64,000 bases of DNA from Candidatus Poribacteria bacterium (GTDB taxonomy: Bacteria > Poribacteria > WGA-4E > WGA-3G): NCBI GenBank assembly GCA_958295815.1, contig OY282374.1, positions 640,856-704,855 on the forward strand, given 5' to 3'. The translations under genes and the position numbers were made by a program. The first letter of the stretch is position 1. Every line of letters begins with the position of its first letter. Positions 17,206-26,310 of this stretch are shown piece after piece. The notes below the pieces were generated by a model, which made no database searches, was not told the origin of the DNA, and saw nothing but the letters and a program-made list of their open reading frames with translations.

Positions 17206-18099
17206 TTAGTTCTCATTTTCGTTTAATGCTTGCGTGAACTCTTCCAGAGTTTCCACCTGCATTGCGACGCGAAACAGCTGCTTGAGACGTTGCAGATCAT
17301 CAATCGACTCCAAAGTGGATTTAAAGGTTTGCGCTACTTCGGGTTGTAATCGAAAGGCAAGTATCTCAAGGATATTCTCACAAGTGCTCTCTCGGGCACC
17401 TTCTTGGATACCTTGTTTACGCGCTTCCGGTGCTACGTATTCGACAATAGAAGGTTGTTGCATGATTTCCTCCGAAATAATCTCTAAGATCGTTTCCGAA
17501 TCATAAATTAAATTTCCCAAGATAGCCAGACTTCCAAGATATTCCGGCTTGTTCGGAACGTCAATTTCATCCGCAGTTTGGATACAACGGCGAAGCCACT
17601 GTTCTGCATCCATATCTGCTGGCCGTTTCATAAGTGGTGTGAAGGGGATTAACCCCACAGGTTTCAAATCAAGAATTTCCTGTCCATTCATCTCAATTAG
17701 ACGGAAAACTTGGTATTCAATGGAAATATTATGCCGTTCGAGATTTTGCTCGAATTTACTTGGATCATTATTACCGGCATCAGGGCGTAAATAGATAACG
17801 TTGGAATAGACGGGCAACCGATAGACTTCAATTGCTCTGATGATATAACCCGCCATTCGGAGCGGCATCTCTGGATCGTAGCTATCGGTAGTTTGAAACT
17901 CGAAATGCACGAGTACCTCTCTGTCGTTGTGTAGTGCTTTGATGAGGGTATCTGCTTGGTGCATTTCGATTGTAGGTTGTTCTGGTGTAATAATCTCCAA
18001 GACAGTGGTATTTTCCAGTCCGAATTTAAAGCAGAGGTCTACGAAGTCTTGAGGGTTTGTTTCGACCTGTTTTTTAGAGGCAGTATCAAAACTTGCCAT
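17206..18099 (-). CDS. Rpn-family recombination-promoting nuclease / putative transposase
   Basis: 297 aa. The N-terminal part has the PD-(D/E)XK-like pattern of the RpnA/DUF4351 group: 'HQADTLIKAL' near residue 47 and 'VLVHFEFQTTDSYDPEMPLRM' near 63, followed by 'VYSNVIYLRPDAG'. The C-terminal part is helical with 'ARKQGIQEGARES', a typical Rpn repeat-like region. These proteins are linked to recombination and are often found as mobile single genes. It sits inside a tandem array of Gfo/Idh/MocA genes, consistent with later insertion. Confidence 0.78.
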   Translation of the reverse strand: MASFDTASKKQVETNPQDFVDLCFKFGLENTTVLEIITPEQPTIEMHQADTLIKALHNDREVLVHFEFQTTDSYDPEMPLRMAGYIIRAIEVYRLPVYSNVIYLRPDAGNNDPSKFEQNLERHNISIEYQVFRLIEMNGQEILDLKPVGLIPFTPLMKRPADMDAEQWLRRCIQTADEIDVPNKPEYLGSLAILGNLIYDSETILEIISEEIMQQPSIVEYVAPEARKQGIQEGARESTCENILEILAFRLQPEVAQTFKSTLESIDDLQRLKQLFRVAMQVETLEEFTQALNENEN

Positions 18100-18186
18100 C
18101 CCGCTCCTTTCTCGATTTTAGTGTATTTGTTCAGAAAATTATAGCACACATTTGGCATATCTGTCAACTTCGTGATGTGGAGTGTA

Positions 18187-18211
18187 GGGTAGGCGCGAGG
18201 CACGCCTACCC
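18187..18211. repeat. Hairpin GGGTAGGCG-CGAGGCA-CGCCTACCC
   Basis: A perfect 9-bp stem with a 7-base loop between the Rpn gene and Gfo paralogue 2. It gives rise to short translated frames with 'VGARHAYP' and similar peptides, which I regard as spurious. Likely a dispersed intergenic repeat. Confidence 0.5.
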
Positions 18212-18228
18212 ATGCGTCCACCTGAAGA

Positions 18229-19272
18229 TTACAATTTTTCTCGGAGGATGTCAATCAACCCGTCGGGTGGTTCAAACGGGAGGTCGATGATCTGGTTTGT
18301 TACCCCGCTGTAGTAGATGCCAAGGAGCATATTGAATTCCGCGAGAGATTGTTTGAGATGTGTCGGATGTACATTCTTCTCGTCGTCAAGCCAATCGAAA
18401 ACAGCATTGGTGAGATTGCCTTGTGCGACGACATCCTGCTCACCGTAATCGAGCGGACCACTCTCGTAACCGCCGTCTGGTGTTGCGCGTTCCCAACTGC
18501 TAAACCGCCAGTGTACGAATCCTTTCGTGCCTACAACAAAGACGCGTTTGTGGGTGTGGTTACCCGCATCCGGTTCTTTAGGCACTTTCTGCCCTACACC
18601 TGTCCCGAATGCCAGAGAGACGTGAAGACCGTTGTCATACAAGACATGTGCTGCAGCATGCATAGGAGAAGGCTGAGTGGAATCCAGATCCTGACCGCCA
18701 GAAACCTGTCCGAGTACTCGCGTCGGACGCGAGTTGTCAATGTAGGAAGAGACAAGTTGCATCACATGGGGTGCTTGGTCTACAGGCGTACTACGGGCAC
18801 TGGCATCAATAAACTTGATTTCACCGATTCTACCCTCTGCAACATCTCGTTTTAATTCTAAGTTTTGTGGGTGGAAGTTGAGTTGTGTATTAACAACAAA
18901 TTTCGTATTTGTCTCGTCTGCTAATCCCGCAAGCTGCTTCCAATCCTCGCTTTCAACGGCAATGGGTTTTTCGACGATTGCTGCTGGTACACCCGCATCC
19001 GATGCCTGTTTCATCAGCGAATATCGGATCCTCTCGTTGGTGCCGCGTAAGACGGGTGCTGTGACGATGTGTAGGACATCGGGTTTCTCTTTCTCAAGCA
19101 TCTCGTCTAAGTCCCTATAGCGTGAAGATATACCAAAATCGTCTCCGAAACTGGTGAGCAATTCTTCATTCATATCACAGATGGCAGCAAGTTTCCCGCC
19201 TTTAACGAAGCGATAGGCATCTGCGTGTGCACGGGCGCGTCCACCGCACCCTAACATCGCTGTTTTATACAT
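18229..19272 (-). CDS. Gfo/Idh/MocA-family oxidoreductase, paralogue 2
   Basis: 347 aa, collinear with paralogues 1, 3 and 4. Rossmann motif GCGGRARAHADAY at residue 9, 'VEKPIA' near residue 100. Compared with paralogue 3 it is almost identical through residue ~205, then diverges in the loop 'GTGVGQKVPKEPDAGNHT' before becoming nearly identical again at 'HKRVFVVGTKGFVHWRF'. Cytoplasmic NAD(P)-dependent sugar or polyol oxidoreductase by family; substrate unknown. 43 bases separate it from paralogue 3. Confidence 0.88.
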   Translation of the reverse strand: MYKTAMLGCGGRARAHADAYRFVKGGKLAAICDMNEELLTSFGDDFGISSRYRDLDEMLEKEKPDVLHIVTAPVLRGTNERIRYSLMKQASDAGVPAAIVEKPIAVESEDWKQLAGLADETNTKFVVNTQLNFHPQNLELKRDVAEGRIGEIKFIDASARSTPVDQAPHVMQLVSSYIDNSRPTRVLGQVSGGQDLDSTQPSPMHAAAHVLYDNGLHVSLAFGTGVGQKVPKEPDAGNHTHKRVFVVGTKGFVHWRFSSWERATPDGGYESGPLDYGEQDVVAQGNLTNAVFDWLDDEKNVHPTHLKQSLAEFNMLLGIYYSGVTNQIIDLPFEPPDGLIDILREKL

Positions 19273-19315
19273 AGAAAGTTCTCCTCTAAATATTTCGTTC
19301 GAATTTGATTTAAAT

Positions 19316-20353
19316 CTACAATGCTTCCCTGAGGATATCCATTAATCCGTCGGGAGGTTCAAAAGGTAAATCAATAATTTCGTTAGTTATTCCGCTGTAG
19401 TAAATTCCCAAAAGCAGATTGAACTCCGCCAGGGATTGTTTGAGGTGTGTCGGATGTTCATTTTTTTCATCGTCCAGCCAATCAAAGACGGCTTCAGTGA
19501 GGTTACCCTGCGCCGCAATATCCTGTTCCCCATAGTTGAGTGGACCGCCTTCATAGCCACCTTCTGGCGTTGCCCGTTCCCAGCTACTAAACCGCCAATG
19601 CACAAAGCCTTTTGTCCCAACGACAAAGACACGTTTATGCGCAACAGTGCTTTCACTATCTGATGCCAACGTCCCCATACCCGTCCCAAACGCAAGTGAT
19701 ACGTGGAGACCGTTGTCGTATAGGGCGTGACCGGCGGCGTGCATCGGAGAGGGTTGTGCAGAATCCAACTGTTCGGCACCAGAGATTTGTCCGAGGACTC
19801 GCACTGGACGTGAGTTGTCAATGTAGGAAGACACTAACTGAAGTACGTGCGGTGCTTGGTCGACGGGTGTGCTGCGTGCACTGGCATCAATGAACTTGAT
19901 TTCTCCGATTCTGCCTTCTGCGACGTCTCGCTTCAGCTCCAAGTTTTGCGGATGGAAGTTGAGCTGCGTGTTGACCACGAACTTCGTTTTTGTCTCTTCC
20001 GCCAATTCTGCGATCTGTTTCCAATCTTCGCTTTCGACAGCAATTGGTTTCTCAACGATCGCTGCTGGTACACCCGCATCTGATGCTTGTTTCATCAGCG
20101 GGTACCGGATCCGTTCACTGGTGCCGCGTAAGACGGGTGCTGTGACGATGTGTAGGACATCGGGTTTCTCTTTCTCAAGCATCTCGTCTAAGTCCTTATA
20201 GCGTGAGGAGATACCGAAATCGTCTCCGAAGCTGGTGAGCAATTCTTCATTCATATCGCAAATTGCGGCAAGTTTCCCGCCTTTGACGAAACGGTAAGCA
20301 CTCGCGTGCGCACGGGCGCGACCACCACACCCTAACATCGCTGTTTTATACAT
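19316..20353 (-). CDS. Gfo/Idh/MocA-family oxidoreductase, paralogue 3
   Basis: 345 aa. Same architecture as its neighbours: GCGGRARAHASAY at residue 9, 'VEKPIA' near 100, 'FVVGTKGFVHWRF' near 250. The variable loop reads 'GTGMGTLASDSESTVA'. Shares long identical stretches with paralogue 2, indicating recent duplication. The gene has GGAG upstream of its ATG. Confidence 0.88.
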   Translation of the reverse strand: MYKTAMLGCGGRARAHASAYRFVKGGKLAAICDMNEELLTSFGDDFGISSRYKDLDEMLEKEKPDVLHIVTAPVLRGTSERIRYPLMKQASDAGVPAAIVEKPIAVESEDWKQIAELAEETKTKFVVNTQLNFHPQNLELKRDVAEGRIGEIKFIDASARSTPVDQAPHVLQLVSSYIDNSRPVRVLGQISGAEQLDSAQPSPMHAAGHALYDNGLHVSLAFGTGMGTLASDSESTVAHKRVFVVGTKGFVHWRFSSWERATPEGGYEGGPLNYGEQDIAAQGNLTEAVFDWLDDEKNEHPTHLKQSLAEFNLLLGIYYSGITNEIIDLPFEPPDGLMDILREAL

Positions 20354-20458
20354 GAGGAGTCTCCTCTAATATTGATAATAGCACGCCAACAGCGCACCAG
20401 AATGTAAAGCGGGACAAAGGCATAGAGGTCTCGCCCCACAACACAGATCTATTTCTAA

Positions 20459-21505
20459 TTATAACTTCTCTTGAAGTAAGTCCATTAGTCCATCGGGCGG
20501 TTCAAATGGGAGTTCAATAATCTCGTTGGTTATCCCGCTGTAGTATATCCCTAAGATAAGGTTAGACTCAACAAGGGATTGCTCGAGATGCGTCGGGTGC
20601 ACATTATTCTCATCGTCTAACCAATCGAAAATTGCTTCGGTGAAGTTCGCTTGTGCAACGACATCTTCTTCTCCATAGTTCAGCGGACCGCTCTCATAGC
20701 CACCCTCCAACGTTGAGCGTTCCCAACTGTTGAACCGCCAATGCACGAAGCCCTTCGTCCCAACAACAAAAACACGTTTATGGCCATAGATACCGGGGTC
20801 ATCGGATGCTTTTTGTGCCATCTCTGTTCCAAATGCGAGGGAGACGTGGAGACCGTTCTCATACAAGACATGTCCGACAACATGCGTCGGCGAGGGATGC
20901 CCGCCCGGGGCAGAATCTAAATTCTCTTTTCCGGAAATTTGTCCAAGAACCCGCACTGGACGTGCGTTGTCAATGTAGGACGACACCAACTGTATCACAT
21001 GTCCTCCCTGCTCGGAGGATCTGCTACGTGCGCTGGCATCGATAAACTTAATGTCACCGATACGTCCTTCTGCGACATCTTTTTTTAACTCCAGATTTTT
21101 CGGGTGGAAATCGAGTTGTGTATTGACGACGAATTTCGTTTTCGTCTCTTCTGCTAACCCGGCGATCTGTTTCCAATCTTCGCTTTCAACAGCAATCGGT
21201 TTTTCCACAATCGCCGCTGGCACACCGTGGTCGGATACCTGTTTCATCAACGGATAACGGATACGTTCGTTGCTACTCGGAATCACGGGGCTTGTGACGA
21301 TGTGGAGAGCATCGGGTTTCTCTTTTTCAAGCATCTCATCCAAGTCGGTGTAACGCGAAAAGATGCCGAAGTCATCCCCGAATTTGTTGAGTCGTTCCGC
21401 GTTCATATCGCAGATTGCGGTGAGTTTACCGCGTTTGACAAAGCGGTAAGCATCTGCGTGCCCATGGGCGCGACCGCCACACCCCAACATCGCTGTTTTA
21501 TACAT
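20459..21505 (-). CDS. Gfo/Idh/MocA-family oxidoreductase, paralogue 4
   Basis: 348 aa, the most divergent of the four tandem copies: 'GCGGRAHGHADAY' at residue 9, 'VTSPVIPSSNERIRYP' instead of 'VTAPVLRG', and the loop 'GTEMAQKASDDPGIYG'. EKP motif near residue 100. It is the first gene of the array in transcription order and has a good promoter candidate upstream. Confidence 0.87.
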   Translation of the reverse strand: MYKTAMLGCGGRAHGHADAYRFVKRGKLTAICDMNAERLNKFGDDFGIFSRYTDLDEMLEKEKPDALHIVTSPVIPSSNERIRYPLMKQVSDHGVPAAIVEKPIAVESEDWKQIAGLAEETKTKFVVNTQLDFHPKNLELKKDVAEGRIGDIKFIDASARSRSSEQGGHVIQLVSSYIDNARPVRVLGQISGKENLDSAPGGHPSPTHVVGHVLYENGLHVSLAFGTEMAQKASDDPGIYGHKRVFVVGTKGFVHWRFNSWERSTLEGGYESGPLNYGEEDVVAQANFTEAIFDWLDDENNVHPTHLEQSLVESNLILGIYYSGITNEIIELPFEPPDGLMDLLQEKL

Positions 21506-21579
21506 CGGAATGCCTCCTAAGGGTCTTTGATAGGAAAGGTCAAAGCCGTAGGCTAAGAAGAATGATAATAGATTGTATC

Positions 21580-21608
21580 AGATTAACAATACAGAGAATT
21601 TTTGTCAA
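21580..21608 (-). promoter_or_regulatory. Sigma-70-type promoter ahead of the Gfo array
   Basis: On the minus strand TTGACA (21608-21603) and TAATCT (21585-21580) are 17 bases apart. Transcription would start near 21573, giving a leader of about 70 bases before the ATG at 21505. Confidence 0.45.
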
Positions 21609-21629
21609 ACCTTATTTCACGAACTACTG

Positions 21630-22670
21630 TTACGAAGAAATATAAACCTTTTCCCCACTCTTCGCGCTGTCGTAAAAAGCATCCAAGATCTGCATAAAAG
21701 TATATGCATCTGGTGCAGAGACATCTGGTGCAACCTCACCTGCGATCGCCATGGCGAAGTGATTGAGTTCGTAGTAGAAGACGTGGACCTCTTCAGGGAG
21801 TTCACCGTGGTCAATTTCGAGCGGTTCATCAACGGTTTCTCGGATAAACTCACCATCTTTGAATCGTGATATACCGCCATTCGTGATTGCGCCAGTGGTT
21901 CCATAAAGTTCAACGACACTCGCCGAGTCTGAATGGCTCATCCTAGAGCAATCAATCTGAATAGTTTTTCCACCTTCGCATCCAAGTATGCCGGTGAAAT
22001 AGTCCTCTGCCGCTCCCTCTGGTCCGTCATATTGCGGGTAAAGCACATGTTTCGCAGCGAATGCCCATTCCGGTTTCGGACATCCCATCCACCACCAAGT
22101 CAAGTTAAGTTCGTGCGAATAGTGCTGCCCTAACGAACCACCCTTCTGTCCGTAAACGTGTAGCCATCGACTATTGGCATCAAGAACGGGGATGAAGTTA
22201 TATTTCCCAAAGACGCGAGCGTGATATAGATCTCCAATTACGCCGTTCAGAACGGCACGCCGAATTTTTCGGTTGTTCGGGAAGTGGCGCATAAAGTAGC
22301 AGAATTGAAGTGTTTTCTCGGCTTTTTGCGCTGCTGCTTCCATCTCTAAAATTTCAGGTGCGCGAATCGCGTGAGGCTTTTGTACTAAGACATGTTTGCC
22401 TGCGTTCAGCGTGTCCAGAACCTGCTGCCCTCTAACGTCTGGGTTAGTAGCGAGATAGACGGCTTCAACATCCGAGTCGTCAAGCAGTTCGCGATAGTCA
22501 GCGTAGCGATGTGGTACCGCACTCTCATCCCCTGCTTCTGCACGACGGGCAGGGTCACGATCTGCGATTGCAATGACGTTCAGGCGAGAGGTTGCGTTGG
22601 CAGCATTGATAGCTTGACGGCCCGCCCACCCGCATCCGACGACACCGAGTTGAATAAGTTCGTTTGCCAT
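21630..22670 (-). CDS. Gfo/Idh/MocA-family oxidoreductase, distant paralogue
   Basis: 346 aa from the ATG at 22670, preceded by GGAGG eight bases upstream; a TTG at 22685 would add five residues but lies over that ribosome site. 'VVGCGWAGRQAINAA' near residue 8 is the Rossmann motif, 'VLVQKPHAI' near 95 the EKP-equivalent (QKP), and 'CYFMRHFPNNRKIRRAV' near 123 starts the second domain. It is only distantly related to the four tandem copies. Probably an NAD(P)-dependent sugar dehydrogenase. Confidence 0.87.
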   Translation of the reverse strand: MANELIQLGVVGCGWAGRQAINAANATSRLNVIAIADRDPARRAEAGDESAVPHRYADYRELLDDSDVEAVYLATNPDVRGQQVLDTLNAGKHVLVQKPHAIRAPEILEMEAAAQKAEKTLQFCYFMRHFPNNRKIRRAVLNGVIGDLYHARVFGKYNFIPVLDANSRWLHVYGQKGGSLGQHYSHELNLTWWWMGCPKPEWAFAAKHVLYPQYDGPEGAAEDYFTGILGCEGGKTIQIDCSRMSHSDSASVVELYGTTGAITNGGISRFKDGEFIRETVDEPLEIDHGELPEEVHVFYYELNHFAMAIAGEVAPDVSAPDAYTFMQILDAFYDSAKSGEKVYISS

Positions 22671-22719
22671 AGGTATTGCCTCCAATACTTCCTATAGAAA
22701 GTGTGAAAAAACGTTGTGC

Positions 22720-23490
22720 TCAAAAGAGTTGCGGCAGTTCTGAGACGCTATCAAGCACCCACGTCGGTTTCGCAACAGGGTTTTCCAATTGATTGGGTTT
22801 GAACTTTCCAGTTTTGACTAAAATACCCCGCATCTTCATTGTTTCTGCGCCAAGTATGTCGGATGTGATGTCATCACCAACTACAATTGCCTCACTTGCG
22901 GAGAGCTGAAGACTGTCAAGGGCAATCTTGAAAAACGTCTCGCTCGGCTTCCCCATAACTCTGGCGGTTTTGCCTGCGGCAGTCTCCAGCAGTGTCACGA
23001 ACGCGCCGCAATCTAAGAACATGCCTTCCGAAGAAAACCAGTAGAGTCCCTTCTGCAAAGCAATGAGTTCTGCGCCGTCCATCAATAGACGAAAAGCATG
23101 ATTTAAAGTGTGAAAATCAAACCCTTCACCGTAATCACCAACAACAACGAAATCCGGAGCATTGTCATCTGTCGGTATCTCTTCAAAAAACGCTTTAACG
23201 GCATCGTCAACCATAAAATGACAACTCGCGCCAGATTGTGCGCGTAGGTATAGGAGACACGCATAGGTCGCATTAAAAATCTCGTTTTCGTAAATGTCAA
23301 AACCCAACGTTTGCATCTGTTCATGGAGCATCTTTGGTGTTTTAGCAGTCGTGTTTGTCAAAAATCGGAGATGGTATTTCTCCTGACGCAAATAATTGAT
23401 AGTTTCGATTGCTCCGGGACAAGGTTTACCTTTGAAATAGAGCGTTCCATCCAAATCGATTAAAAAGGCTTTTGGGCGCGTTGTGTGCAT
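22720..23490 (-). CDS. HAD-superfamily hydrolase, NagD/LHPP-like
   Basis: 256 aa. HAD motif I 'LIDLDGTLY' near residue 10, motif II 'FLTNTTAKTP' near 43, the subclass-IIA cap in the middle, motif III Lys in 'VMGKPSETFF' near 180, and motif IV 'VVGDDITSDI' near 203. This is the layout of class IIA phosphatases (NagD, LHPP, PLP phosphatase). It should dephosphorylate a small phosphorylated metabolite in the cytoplasm. 25 bases separate its stop region from the gene at 23515. Confidence 0.86.
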   Translation of the reverse strand: MHTTRPKAFLIDLDGTLYFKGKPCPGAIETINYLRQEKYHLRFLTNTTAKTPKMLHEQMQTLGFDIYENEIFNATYACLLYLRAQSGASCHFMVDDAVKAFFEEIPTDDNAPDFVVVGDYGEGFDFHTLNHAFRLLMDGAELIALQKGLYWFSSEGMFLDCGAFVTLLETAAGKTARVMGKPSETFFKIALDSLQLSASEAIVVGDDITSDILGAETMKMRGILVKTGKFKPNQLENPVAKPTWVLDSVSELPQLF

Positions 23491-23514
23491 CTTCTGTCCT
23501 GTATCTTTCGTCTG

Positions 23515-24708
23515 TTACGGTGCCACAACTTTGTAGTGTTCAACCTGTCCGTCGCGAATTGTCTGGATAGCGAGACTCTTGACAGGGTGTCGATTTTCGT
23601 CGTAATGCGAAATGGTTGTGGCACCTTTGTAACCACTGACTCCCGCAAACGCATCGCGGACTGCCATGTGATCAAGCGACCCCGCTGTCTCTATTGCCAA
23701 TGCTAAAAGTCGCATCGCATCGTAGCCCGACGCAGCGATGCCATCAGGTGGACTTCCAAAGAGTGCACTGTAAGCCATCACAAATTCTTGAACATCGGTG
23801 TCTTGTGTGGCAACAGAGAAATTCGTCGGATAATAACTCCCATCCAAAATAGTGTTATCGTCTAAGATACTAAGGAAACGTTCCCTATCGTCCCAAGCAC
23901 TACCACCAAGAAATGTTCCTGTGATACCGATCTGTCGTGCTTCATTTATCAACGATGGCACTTCTGGTTGAAAACCCGGACAGAAGATAACATCAGGTTG
24001 GGCCTCGTGAATCCCTGTGAGTAGTGCGGTAAAGGTCGTGGCACCTACAGTATAGGCACCGCTATGAACGATCTCCCCGCCGTTTTCCTTGAAAGCCGCC
24101 TCGAACGCCTGTACAAGATCGGTCGTATAAACATCGCCCTCCTCAATAATTGTCGCCGCTGTTTTGGCACCGAGTTCATCAGGGTTCATCGCGAAACTTG
24201 CCATCACCTTCCCTTGAAAGGGGTTAGGCACTGTAATAAGAAAGACATGATCTCCGGTTTCAGGGACGTTTGAACCACTGGAGCCGGGAAGCATGAGTCG
24301 CTGCGCCTGTTGTGCAATGGGACCTACTTCGACAGCATTGGTGGAATAGACGGGACCCAGCAGGGCAAAGACGTTTTCTACGTCAATTAATTCCTTCGCT
24401 GCGCTAACGCTCGCTTCTGGTGTTGGCGGATCGCTCGCGACAGGTTGATTATTTCGGCTGATAAAGGTTACCTGCATGCCGAGTACGCCACCCTTTTCAT
24501 TGATTTGGGCGCGAGCGGTTTCGGCACCTTGGCTAAAGGTGGTGAAGGTATTGGATGGTTGGATCACACCGATTTTTAATGTTGCTTCTGTCGGGGTGAT
24601 ATCAGCATCGGGTTGAACCACCTGATTAATGCGTTCACACCCGGATAGGGAGACAATGAGAAGTGCAAATAGAACGAGAGGGGTTAAGATAAAAATTCTC
24701 GGGTTCAT
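23515..24708 (-). CDS. ABC transporter substrate-binding lipoprotein (Peripla_BP_6, LivK-like)
   Basis: 397 aa. Lipoprotein signal with LSGC near residue 24. The body is a type-I periplasmic binding fold of the branched-chain amino-acid/amide type: 'KIGVIQPSNTFTTFSQGAETARAQINEKGGVLG' near residue 46 and 'LLGPVYSTNAVEVGPIAQQ' near 115, then 'DGIAASGYDAMRLLALAIE' near 320. It should bind an amino acid, amide or similar ligand outside the inner membrane. No permease or ATPase genes are adjacent, so it is an orphan binding protein here. Confidence 0.87.
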   Translation of the reverse strand: MNPRIFILTPLVLFALLIVSLSGCERINQVVQPDADITPTEATLKIGVIQPSNTFTTFSQGAETARAQINEKGGVLGMQVTFISRNNQPVASDPPTPEASVSAAKELIDVENVFALLGPVYSTNAVEVGPIAQQAQRLMLPGSSGSNVPETGDHVFLITVPNPFQGKVMASFAMNPDELGAKTAATIIEEGDVYTTDLVQAFEAAFKENGGEIVHSGAYTVGATTFTALLTGIHEAQPDVIFCPGFQPEVPSLINEARQIGITGTFLGGSAWDDRERFLSILDDNTILDGSYYPTNFSVATQDTDVQEFVMAYSALFGSPPDGIAASGYDAMRLLALAIETAGSLDHMAVRDAFAGVSGYKGATTISHYDENRHPVKSLAIQTIRDGQVEHYKVVAP

Positions 24709-24793
24709 AATATATCAGTTCTCCTTTTGGCGAAAATGCTTGAAAAAAATTTGGATTTTTGGTAAGTTCTTACTATATCCTAAAACATGGTAA

Positions 24794-24822
24794 AAAATAA
24801 CACACCCAACCGATTTTGTCAA
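24794..24822 (-). promoter_or_regulatory. Sigma-70-type promoter for the ABC lipoprotein gene
   Basis: On the minus strand TTGACA (24822-24817), 17 bases, TATTTT (24799-24794). It lies about 85 bases upstream of the ATG at 24708. The rest of 24823-24985 shows nothing I can name. Confidence 0.5.
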
Positions 24823-25067
24823 GTTCTTGAACATATCCTCAGGCTGCCGTTTCCGTAACACATATCACGCACCAGTAGATTTGATTCGCACCACCGCGTT
24901 GAAACTTATCAGAAGTCCGTTTTTGGTAATGGAGAGAGTGGAGTGAGAACCCAATAACTTAAAAATTTGAAGGATAACACTTAACAATCCCACTGCTTTA
25001 GCTGAATCAACGGTATGAATGCCTTATGGCATTCCCAGGGGTCAGTCCCAGTCGGATTATTAATTTT

Positions 25068-26159
25068 ATGGCACATAGATCGCAGAAAATAGCCTTACGC
25101 ACAAACAATAGGCATGAGCAATGGTTTCGTTCTCAATGCGGATATGCCCGCTTTGCGTATAACAACGCGTTATCAGACTTCAAAGCCGGATTAGAAGTTG
25201 ACACATTCCGCTCTAAAGTTGATCTGAACAATCGTTGGAATAAACGTAAGAAAGTCTATGAGTGGGTAAAAGCACAAGACCAACGTGCGGGTTTGTATGC
25301 TATAGATAATCTTGGAAAAGCGATAAAGAACTGGGTAGCCAAACGCAGTAAGTTTCCGAAGTTCAAAAAACGTGGGCATAAGTTAAGTTATACCACAGAC
25401 GAACAATCTGTCAAGGTAGAAGGTAAGCGTATCAAGTTGCCGAAGATTGGTTGGGTAGGTATGTTTCAAGAGTTGCGGTTTGAGGGTGAGATAACACGAG
25501 TTAGCATATCAAGAACAGGCAAGCGTTGGTTTGTATCTATGACAGTAGAGACAGGAACACCTAACACTCCGCGTGAGACGCGCGGACTCCCTGTCGTCGG
25601 CATAGACGTAGGTATAAACTCACTTGCCACACTTGATAACAGCAAACAATATCCGAACCCAAGACCGCTGAAACGGTATGAACGTAAGTTAAAACGTGAG
25701 CAACGTAGAATGAGCAAAAAGGTATTTCTATCTAACAACTGGTATAAGCAAAAAGATAAAGTCGCAAAACTGCATTATCGTATTGCGTGTATCCGAAATG
25801 ACGTACACCATAAAGCAACAACAGAAATAGTCAATAGTGCGTCTGTGATTGGCATAGAAACACTTAAGATTACGAATATGCTCAAGAACAAGAAACTTGC
25901 CAAAGCACTCTCGGATTCAGCATTAGGCGGGTTTCTGTCTAAACTCAAGTCTAAAGCAGAAGTGCTTGGTATACCTATAATACAAGCCCCGCAATTTTAT
26001 GCGTCGAGTAAGACGTGTAGTCACTGCGGAGATAAGAAAGACGAACTCTCATTATCAGAGAGGACTTATCATTGTAATGGTTGTGGCGCATCTATAGACA
26101 GAGACGTAAACGCTGCGATAAACCTAAAAGCTATTGCCGTCGGACAGGCGGAAATGTAA
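25068..26159 (+). CDS. tnpB: TnpB RNA-guided nuclease of an IS605-type element
   Basis: 363 aa from the ATG at 25068 (MAHRSQKIALRTNN); an in-frame ATG at 25026 lies within the left-end hairpin. RuvC catalytic residues are in place: Asp in 'VVGIDVGINSLATLD' near residue 180, Glu in 'VIGIETLKITNM' near 262, and Asp in 'SIDRDVNAAINL' near 347. A four-Cys zinc ribbon (CSHC...CNGC) lies between the last two. TnpB proteins cut DNA matching the guide RNA made from the element's right end. Length and motifs look intact, so activity is plausible. Confidence 0.93.
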   Translation: MAHRSQKIALRTNNRHEQWFRSQCGYARFAYNNALSDFKAGLEVDTFRSKVDLNNRWNKRKKVYEWVKAQDQRAGLYAIDNLGKAIKNWVAKRSKFPKFKKRGHKLSYTTDEQSVKVEGKRIKLPKIGWVGMFQELRFEGEITRVSISRTGKRWFVSMTVETGTPNTPRETRGLPVVGIDVGINSLATLDNSKQYPNPRPLKRYERKLKREQRRMSKKVFLSNNWYKQKDKVAKLHYRIACIRNDVHHKATTEIVNSASVIGIETLKITNMLKNKKLAKALSDSALGGFLSKLKSKAEVLGIPIIQAPQFYASSKTCSHCGDKKDELSLSERTYHCNGCGASIDRDVNAAINLKAIAVGQAEM

Positions 26160-26290
26160 AACGCTTGTGGAGTCCGTGTAAGCCCTTGTTAGCAAGGCAG
26201 TGGGTGCTGAAGCAAGAACACCATAACTAAAAAAGGATTCACAATGCGACAGCAGAAAGAATCCCACTGCTTTAGTTGTGGGAGTGTCAA
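26160..26290 (+). ncRNA. Candidate omega-RNA scaffold at the IS right end
   Basis: The stretch between the tnpB stop and the right boundary contains at least one strong terminal hairpin (TCCCAC/GTGGGA with a TGCTTTAGTT loop) ending in GTGTCAA. In TnpB systems the guide RNA is transcribed through this end, so the guide would begin at 26291 with CGACACGAAGGAGC. The 5' limit of the RNA, which usually overlaps the tnpB 3' end, cannot be set from sequence alone. Confidence 0.6.
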
Positions 26291-26310
26291 CGACACGAAG
26301 GAGCTTTTTC

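Larger units (their letters stand above)
24986..26290 (+). mobile_element. IS605/IS1341-type element with tnpB only
   Basis: The element holds tnpB but no tnpA. Left end: a perfect hairpin GAATGCC-TTAT-GGCATTC at 25017-25034. Right end: TCCCAC (26262-26267) pairs with GTGGGA (26278-26283), followed by GTGTCAA ending at 26290, which resembles conserved right ends of this family. The 16-base sequence AATCCCACTGCTTTAG occurs at both 24986-25001 and 26260-26275 as a direct repeat. The right boundary is about 20 bases from the start codon of the next gene. The exact left boundary is uncertain. Confidence 0.7.
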
